DNA from: Capsulimonas sp.
Lineage (GTDB): Bacteria > Armatimonadota > Armatimonadia > Armatimonadales > Capsulimonadaceae
NCBI GenBank assembly: GCA_025963815.1
Contig: JAOQAA010000608.1
Span: forward strand, 1 to 10,586
DNA: 10,586 bases
Direction: 5' to 3'
The notes below the pieces were generated by a model that worked only from the letters and a program-made list of their open reading frames with translations, ran no database searches and was not told the DNA's origin. Position 1 is the first letter of the stretch. Every line of letters begins with the position of its first letter. Positions 6,313 to 10,586 of this stretch are shown piece after piece. Both the position numbers and the translations under genes were made by a program.

Positions 6313-8037
6313 TTACGGAATCGGAGCGGGCGTCGGTTCTTGTTCCAGAATCCAGACCGGTCCGCGCGGGCTTTTCCAGGCGATAGACCGTCGCCAGGGG
6401 CGGAATGTTTCTTGAATTTGCGCGCGGTCGACCTTCGGGTGACGTTTGTGCAGCGCCTCAAGAACAGACCTATCGCTCATCACTTCGTCAAGAACGTATA
6501 CGTGATTTCCCGAGGCAAGCGTTTGCGCGATCCGCGATTGGATCGTGCTGCGTGTGCGATCCGCATTCTCCTTGGCGCGCGCCGCCATCGTGTGGATCGA
6601 AATGCAGTCCCGGTCGGCAAAGTAGGGGATATCGACTTCGCACTGCGCCGCGTCTCCGGCTCCGGCCACGACGATCAGGTCTCCGCGTACGGTGTGGCTT
6701 CGGACATCCATGGCCGTCCGGCGAAATGGACTGGATTGAGGATCCTGATGTGGACCGATGCTGGACATAAAATTGCTGACGGCGTAGAGCGCAATCCAGA
6801 CACCAAGCAGCCAATTGACGGCGAGCCCCATGCGTCCTGCCCGGTAGTGCGCCAGAGAAAACGCCAGCAGAAGTCCTGTGGGGATCAGCACCGGCACCCA
6901 AAAGACGACATAGCCTGGCGACCAGACGGTGAAAAACAGCGTATAGACGACGACCCAGATCAAGCTCACGATCAGCAGCGGCCGGATATGCGTGCGCCAG
7001 AGCAGAGGAATCGCCACTAAAAAGGCGTAGACCGAAACGAACCAGCCAATCAGCACCGTGAAGTAAAACACCAATATCTGGGTTGGCGCGCCGCTGAGGT
7101 GAAAGGTTCCCTGCTTGCCGGGCGGCTCCACGAATGCGGCGCGCCGGAACGCATAGGCGTCAAGACGGATGTTGGTCAGGATGTGAAAGTTCCACCACCA
7201 GCCAAGCTCGACGTACTCGCTCGACCAGCGATGAAATGCGCCGAATGATCGGAAGTGAAGCGCCGCAGCGCCGATCACGGCGTACACGGTGAGAACAAGA
7301 AGGAGGCTGGAGGTGAGATAGATCGCAGCCAGGGCGCAGCGGCGTTTCCACCCCGCGCGCGCGGCCAGATCGTCCCCCTGATAAGAGAGGAGCGCTCCGG
7401 CGACGCCCACCACCAAAAATAGCCCGGCGCTTTCATGGTAGAGAATAGCCAATCCGGTCAGCACGCCCGCCAGCGCCGCCAGTTTTCGATTCCCTGTTTG
7501 AATCAAACGGCATGTGGCCCAGAAGGCGCCCAGGAGCAGCACTGTGCTGGGCATGTTGACTCGCCCATCCGTCGCGCAGATCCAATAACCGAATGACAGC
7601 CCGAGGCCCGCCGCGATCAGCAGAGGGATCCAGCGAGATCGCTTGAGCAACGATCTGAGTGACAGATAATAGAGTACGAGCCCAAGGGCGCCCGAAGTCG
7701 CGTTCCAGGCCTCGATGACAGGGAGGGGGCCGCCAATGTAACCCAGCGTCTGCGCGGCGCGCCAAATCAAATACCCGGTGGCGTTGAACAAAAGGTGATG
7801 TGGATGGAAGAGCCAGCGTGGGTCGTGTGTTTGGGGATAGAGCCGGCCGATCTCATTGGCGTAGGAGACGGCGTCGAACGTATTGTACTGTGTGGCCGTC
7901 CAAAGGTACAGAATCCAGAACGCGACAAATAGCGCAAGCGCGGGCAGCCATACGCCGGTCGCCTCGGACGTAGGCGAGCGCACTCCGTTGGTGTCCTTCA
8001 TGAATCTCGGCATCGGTAAGCTGATTTTGGCCGCCAT
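6313..8037 (-). CDS. Polytopic membrane protein, GT-C-type glycosyltransferase-like
   Basis: The product is 574 aa. Hydrophobic segments lie at about 31-48, 112-131, 137-155, 163-178, 186-218 (one or two spans), 236-259, 319-344, 353-372, 377-397 and 404-422, giving about ten membrane spans. The loop after the first span carries an acidic motif (FDAVSYANEIG, 54-64) and then FHPHHLLFN (77-85). This matches the first-loop aspartate and HP pattern of GT-C enzymes that transfer sugars from polyprenyl-phosphate donors. FTVWSPGYVVFWVPVL (369-384) also recalls such families. The C-terminal 145 residues look soluble. Donor and acceptor are unknown, and transfer activity is inferred from topology only. 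ATG 8037 is used; its ribosome site is weak (GGCGGGG), and ATG 8013 or 8001 remain possible. Gaps of 17 nt upstream and 18 nt downstream place it in the operon. Confidence 0.83.
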   Translation of the reverse strand: MAAKISLPMPRFMKDTNGVRSPTSEATGVWLPALALFVAFWILYLWTATQYNTFDAVSYANEIGRLYPQTHDPRWLFHPHHLLFNATGYLIWRAAQTLGYIGGPLPVIEAWNATSGALGLVLYYLSLRSLLKRSRWIPLLIAAGLGLSFGYWICATDGRVNMPSTVLLLGAFWATCRLIQTGNRKLAALAGVLTGLAILYHESAGLFLVVGVAGALLSYQGDDLAARAGWKRRCALAAIYLTSSLLLVLTVYAVIGAAALHFRSFGAFHRWSSEYVELGWWWNFHILTNIRLDAYAFRRAAFVEPPGKQGTFHLSGAPTQILVFYFTVLIGWFVSVYAFLVAIPLLWRTHIRPLLIVSLIWVVVYTLFFTVWSPGYVVFWVPVLIPTGLLLAFSLAHYRAGRMGLAVNWLLGVWIALYAVSNFMSSIGPHQDPQSSPFRRTAMDVRSHTVRGDLIVVAGAGDAAQCEVDIPYFADRDCISIHTMAARAKENADRTRSTIQSRIAQTLASGNHVYVLDEVMSDRSVLEALHKRHPKVDRAQIQETFRPWRRSIAWKSPRGPVWILEQEPTPAPIP

Positions 8038-8054
8038 AGAATTGCCCCGCCGGA

Positions 8055-9965
8055 TCAGAGGCTATGCGCGATGATGGACATCGGATAGAAGGAGCCGTTC
8101 AGCGGCATCGTGCGCAGGCGCACTGTCCGAGTCTCGCCCGCGGCGAGTGGAATACGCCCGATGATGGGCTCGTTCGGAGGCAAGGTTGGATCGAATTCAA
8201 TGATCGGGCCATCATCCACCCGGAATACGCCCGCCACGCTGCCGGCCTCGGGAGCGAAGAACAGTCCGACAGTTTTGAGCTCCGTGGTGGGGTTACTGAG
8301 CTTCAAATTGATGACGTAGTCGACTCCATAGTTTCCATAAAGAAGCAACTTACCCGTCGTGTCCTTCAGCGAGTCATTGTTCCCAATTCGCATATATGTC
8401 CAGGAGCCGCCAACGCTGAACGATGCGTCGCGTTCGATCAGCGGCGGACCGAACACCCAAGGAGACAGCGCTTCGGATGACTCGCCTTCACTGGAATGGT
8501 CCAAAGCCGGTGAGATAAACGCTGAGTTTCCCGCCGTCGCCGTGAGCAGCGCGGTGATAGGAGAAGAAACCGTCTGATCGTCCCCATCGGCGGAGATGCT
8601 CAGCGTCACCGCCGGGCCGCCGCCGATCGGCCGCAGATCGACGATCCCGCTGACCGTCTGCTCCACTCCCAGTCGCTGAGAAATGATCGGGATGCGGCTG
8701 TACGCGGGCACGTCCAGCACCGTCCCGTCGTTGGCCTGGCTGGCGCGAAGGTAACGTGAACCTGCGCGCCGTCCCACCTGGATCGTGTCGGCGCCTGGGT
8801 CGGAGATCCCGGCGATCATATGGACGCGCACTGGTGTTTCACTGCTGTTGATGAGGTCCGCATGAAAGATCAGCGGCTGGCCGGAGCCGTTCTGATGGTG
8901 GTAATCCAGCCGTGTGGCGATGTCGGGAAATATCTTGGCGAGAAAAAGATTTTGTGAGCGCATCACGCGCTCCGGATGATTGGAGTAGAACAGGCGTGAG
9001 GCTGGCCTCTGACCGACCGCCTGATTGACGACCGTAATTGTGGCGGACGATTCCACCGGCAGCAAATTCGCGCCTCGGACGGTGACCGGCACAGTCACCC
9101 GGATGCGCTCGCCTGGCGCCGGCGGGCGGGATATTTCGGGTTTGGACAGGAAGCGTACGCGCGCGCCCGGCTCGGGGGCGATGGCCCGTGACAGTCCCGT
9201 GTAAATCGCCGTGTAAGTCGTCGCGAGCGACGCCGCCGGAGTTCCCGTGATGGTGACGGTCGCGGTGGGATCGATCTGTGCGGCGTACTTCAGCACCGAG
9301 ACGGTAAAATCGAGCTGGGCGGAGGACTGACCTTGAGCGGCGCGGATGGAGACGACTGTTTTCCCCGCCGCCGCGCCGCCGACGATCAAGCGCCGCGTCG
9401 CCGGATTGAACTGCAGCTGCGCAACGCCGGGGGAGGAGCTGGTCATCGTGATCTGATCGGTGGAGACAGCGCCGCCAATCACGACGGTTCGCGTTTCGCG
9501 CATCGGTACGATCAGGGATCGCTTGGATACCGTGAACGGCGGCTCGGCGAGCAGGTCATGGATATTTTTCGCCCATGTGCGCGCCAGATCCGGAAGCTTC
9601 ATCCCATGCGCCGCAGCCTCAGCCGATGTCACAAGCAAAAGACTGCCGTCATGAATCGTAATCGACCATGTCGACCCATCCACCTTCACAGCCTTGACCG
9701 CGACGGGGAGCGCCCAGTTCTCCACAACCCCTTGCAGTCGTCCCGCCGCAGCATCCGCCCGCTCCGAAGGCGGGTAGCCTCCGGCGGACGTGCGCAGCGT
9801 AAACGCCGGACGATCGTTGATCGTGACGGAGGCGAATGTCTTGTCGTTGATCGTTTGTGTCGCCACCGAAATGCGCGGCTGAAACGCGGCGTGGGCCGGG
9901 GACGTAAATATTAAAAGGGCGAAGGCGAAAAGCGCAAAGGCCGTACACCCGGTCGTGTTGCGCAA
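8055..9965 (-). CDS. Large secreted beta-rich protein with pilus-assembly-N-like domain
   Basis: The product is 636 aa with a Sec signal peptide ending at SPAHA (22-26). Residues about 145-225 (SLIVPMRETRTVVIGGAVST, later RRLIVGGAAAGKTVVSIRA) resemble the beta domain at the N-terminus of CpaC/RcpA secretins (pilus formation protein N-terminal type). No secretin pore domain follows, so this is not a secretin. The rest appears to be consecutive beta-sandwich-like segments, ending in a distinct C-terminal module (about 515-636, containing YGNYGVDYVINLKLSNPT). I do not recognise the full architecture. The start is TTG 9965, preceded by AGGAG (9979-9975) at 9-nt spacing; no ATG lies upstream in frame close by. 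As first gene of the operon it has a leader of about 45 nt from the predicted promoter. It is probably an exported structural or binding protein; the specific role is unknown. Confidence 0.85.
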   Translation of the reverse strand: MRNTTGCTAFALFAFALLIFTSPAHAAFQPRISVATQTINDKTFASVTINDRPAFTLRTSAGGYPPSERADAAAGRLQGVVENWALPVAVKAVKVDGSTWSITIHDGSLLLVTSAEAAAHGMKLPDLARTWAKNIHDLLAEPPFTVSKRSLIVPMRETRTVVIGGAVSTDQITMTSSSPGVAQLQFNPATRRLIVGGAAAGKTVVSIRAAQGQSSAQLDFTVSVLKYAAQIDPTATVTITGTPAASLATTYTAIYTGLSRAIAPEPGARVRFLSKPEISRPPAPGERIRVTVPVTVRGANLLPVESSATITVVNQAVGQRPASRLFYSNHPERVMRSQNLFLAKIFPDIATRLDYHHQNGSGQPLIFHADLINSSETPVRVHMIAGISDPGADTIQVGRRAGSRYLRASQANDGTVLDVPAYSRIPIISQRLGVEQTVSGIVDLRPIGGGPAVTLSISADGDDQTVSSPITALLTATAGNSAFISPALDHSSEGESSEALSPWVFGPPLIERDASFSVGGSWTYMRIGNNDSLKDTTGKLLLYGNYGVDYVINLKLSNPTTELKTVGLFFAPEAGSVAGVFRVDDGPIIEFDPTLPPNEPIIGRIPLAAGETRTVRLRTMPLNGSFYPMSIIAHSL

Positions 9966-9979
9966 GGTCGGAAACTCCT
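9966..9979 (-). promoter_or_regulatory. Ribosome binding site for a TTG start
   Basis: AGGAG (9979-9975) lies 9 nt before TTG (9965-9963) on the minus strand. The TTG opens a good signal peptide, which supports both the start and the site. Confidence 0.7.
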
Positions 9980-10003
9980 GGTTTGGGCGGCTGTCATATT
10001 GAT

Positions 10004-10017
10004 GTGAACTATTTCAC
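10004..10017. promoter_or_regulatory. Dyad at the operon transcription start, possible operator
   Basis: GTGAA (10004-10008), CTAT, TTCAC (10013-10017) is a perfect 5-bp dyad with a 4-nt centre. It lies just downstream of the minus-strand -10 box, over the expected transcription start near 10012. A repressor bound here would block the five-gene operon. The dyad is short and could occur by chance. Confidence 0.35.
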
Positions 10018-10018
10018 G

Positions 10019-10047
10019 ATTATGTGGGCGCGACCGGCGAAAGTCAA
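10019..10047 (-). promoter_or_regulatory. Sigma70-type promoter of the five-gene operon
   Basis: Read leftward, TTGACT (10047-10042) is followed by exactly 17 nt and then CATAAT (10024-10019). Each hexamer differs from consensus (TTGACA, TATAAT) at one position. It is the best promoter I found upstream of the 9965 start and predicts a leader of about 45 nt. Confidence 0.75.
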
Positions 10048-10070
10048 GCGTTCGAGCGGCTTGCGCCGGT
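10033..10070. repeat. Bulged inverted repeat between the divergent promoters
   Basis: ACCGGCG (10033-10039) pairs with CGCCGGT (10064-10070), and inside it CAAGC (10045-10049) pairs with GCTTG (10059-10063). The right arm is therefore 12 contiguous bases, while the left arm has a 5-nt bulge (AAAGT). It covers the -35 box of the minus-strand promoter and stops 1 nt before the rightward TATAAT box. It could bind a shared regulator or form a cruciform. Confidence 0.5.
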
Positions 10071-10071
10071 G

Positions 10072-10077
10072 TATAAT
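10072..10077 (+). promoter_or_regulatory. Consensus -10 box for the HAD gene
   Basis: A perfect TATAAT lies 8 nt before the ATG at 10086. No good -35 hexamer is found at 16-18 nt upstream (CGTTCG is at 17). Transcription would start within one or two bases of the start codon, implying a leaderless or nearly leaderless mRNA. Confidence 0.55.
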
Positions 10078-10085
10078 AGAGAGAA

Positions 10086-10586
10086 ATGAAATCTATCGAC
10101 ACGATCCTCTTCGATCTCGACGGCGTCCTCGCGGACACCCATCGCTGGATCGTCTCCGCCTACGAGCACACCGCGTCCGCGCACGGTTTGCAAATCGACC
10201 GCGAGCATCTCACCACACTCTTCGGCCAGCCGCTAAACGCCTGCTATGTCAGCCTCTCCAACGGCGCTGATGGCGCGCCGTTCGCCGCAACGCATCGAAG
10301 CTTTCAGCGCGAAAACCTCCATCTAGTTACCCTCTTTCCGGGAGTTATCAACCTCCTCGATACGCTAAAACGATTAGATTACACGCTCGCCATCGTGACG
10401 GGGCGCAACGCCCCGTCCGCCGAGGACACGCTGGATCGCCTTGCCCTCCGCCCATACTTCAGCGCGATCGTGACCGCCGACGACACTCCCGAACACAAAC
10501 CAAACCCTGCGCCGGCCCTGCGCGCCTTGGAATTGATCGGAAAAGACGCCAAAACCGCGATGATGGTCGGCGACGCGCCCGCCGAC
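10086..10586 (+). CDS. HAD-superfamily phosphatase (Gph/PpaX-like), 5' part
   Basis: The frame runs open off the right edge, giving 167 residues. The four HAD motifs are visible: FDLDGVLADT with nucleophile Asp10 and Asp12, IVTGR with Thr105, HKPNP with Lys138, and VGDAPAD with Asp163 and Asp167. The helical stretch between motifs I and II (about 18-85) fits a C1 cap, as in subfamily IA enzymes such as phosphoglycolate phosphatase, pyrophosphatase PpaX and beta-phosphoglucomutase. Motifs alone do not give the substrate. About 40-60 C-terminal residues are missing. ATG 10086 is the only reasonable start, because an in-frame TAG lies at 10077-10079 and motif I begins within ten residues. It is divergent from the five-gene operon and shares its control region. 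Confidence 0.9.
   Translation, partial: MKSIDTILFDLDGVLADTHRWIVSAYEHTASAHGLQIDREHLTTLFGQPLNACYVSLSNGADGAPFAATHRSFQRENLHLVTLFPGVINLLDTLKRLDYTLAIVTGRNAPSAEDTLDRLALRPYFSAIVTADDTPEHKPNPAPALRALELIGKDAKTAMMVGDAPAD

Noticed and set aside
1..10586. CRISPR array, tRNA, rRNA or riboswitch
   Set aside because: No regularly spaced direct repeats and no tRNA-like or rRNA-like segments were seen, and the two intergenic gaps are too short and already explained.

Overview
The window reads as GC-rich (roughly 60% by eye) chromosomal DNA from a Gram-negative-type bacterium. Three secreted proteins carry Sec signal peptides, and anmK implies recycling of anhydro-muropeptides. No marker gene fixes the lineage. 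The mix of a GHL10-family hydrolase, large secreted proteins of unknown family and a hairpin-rich intergenic repeat reminds me of Armatimonadota, but that is a low-confidence inference.

Layout. (1) 1-1649, plus strand: the 3' part of a large fusion gene joining an ADP-forming acyl-CoA synthetase module to a C-terminal GNAT acetyltransferase (Pat/PatZ architecture). (2) 1650-1863: the only gap between convergent genes. It is almost filled by a near-symmetrical 202-bp inverted repeat whose two 76-bp arms each fold into two hairpins. (3) 9965 down to 1864, minus strand: five closely packed genes with gaps of 17, 17, 18, 6 and 3 nt... more exactly 17 (8038-8054), 18 (6295-6312), 6 (4480-4485) and 3 (3004-3006). 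In transcription order they encode a 636-aa secreted protein with a pilus-assembly-N-like beta domain, a 574-aa polytopic GT-C-type membrane protein, a 602-aa secreted GHL10-type glycoside hydrolase, a 490-aa secreted protein ending in an Ig-like domain, and cytoplasmic AnmK. (4) 9966-10085: a compact divergent control region with a good sigma70-type promoter for the minus-strand operon, two dyads, and a TATAAT box only 8 nt before the rightward gene. (5) 10086 to the end, plus strand: the 5' part of a HAD-family phosphatase gene.

How the genes may work together. One promoter (TTGACT-N17-CATAAT) appears to drive all five minus-strand genes, so the envelope proteins are probably co-expressed with AnmK. 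AnmK makes MurNAc-6-phosphate from anhydro-MurNAc in the cytoplasm. The GHL10 family includes E. coli DigH (YddW), which cleaves denuded peptidoglycan glycan strands. An operon for remodelling and recycling of envelope glycan is therefore a reasonable hypothesis, with the GT-C-like protein and the two secreted beta-rich proteins as uncharacterised partners. This is inference from gene order, not demonstrated function. The flanking acyl-CoA synthetase/GNAT and HAD genes look unrelated.
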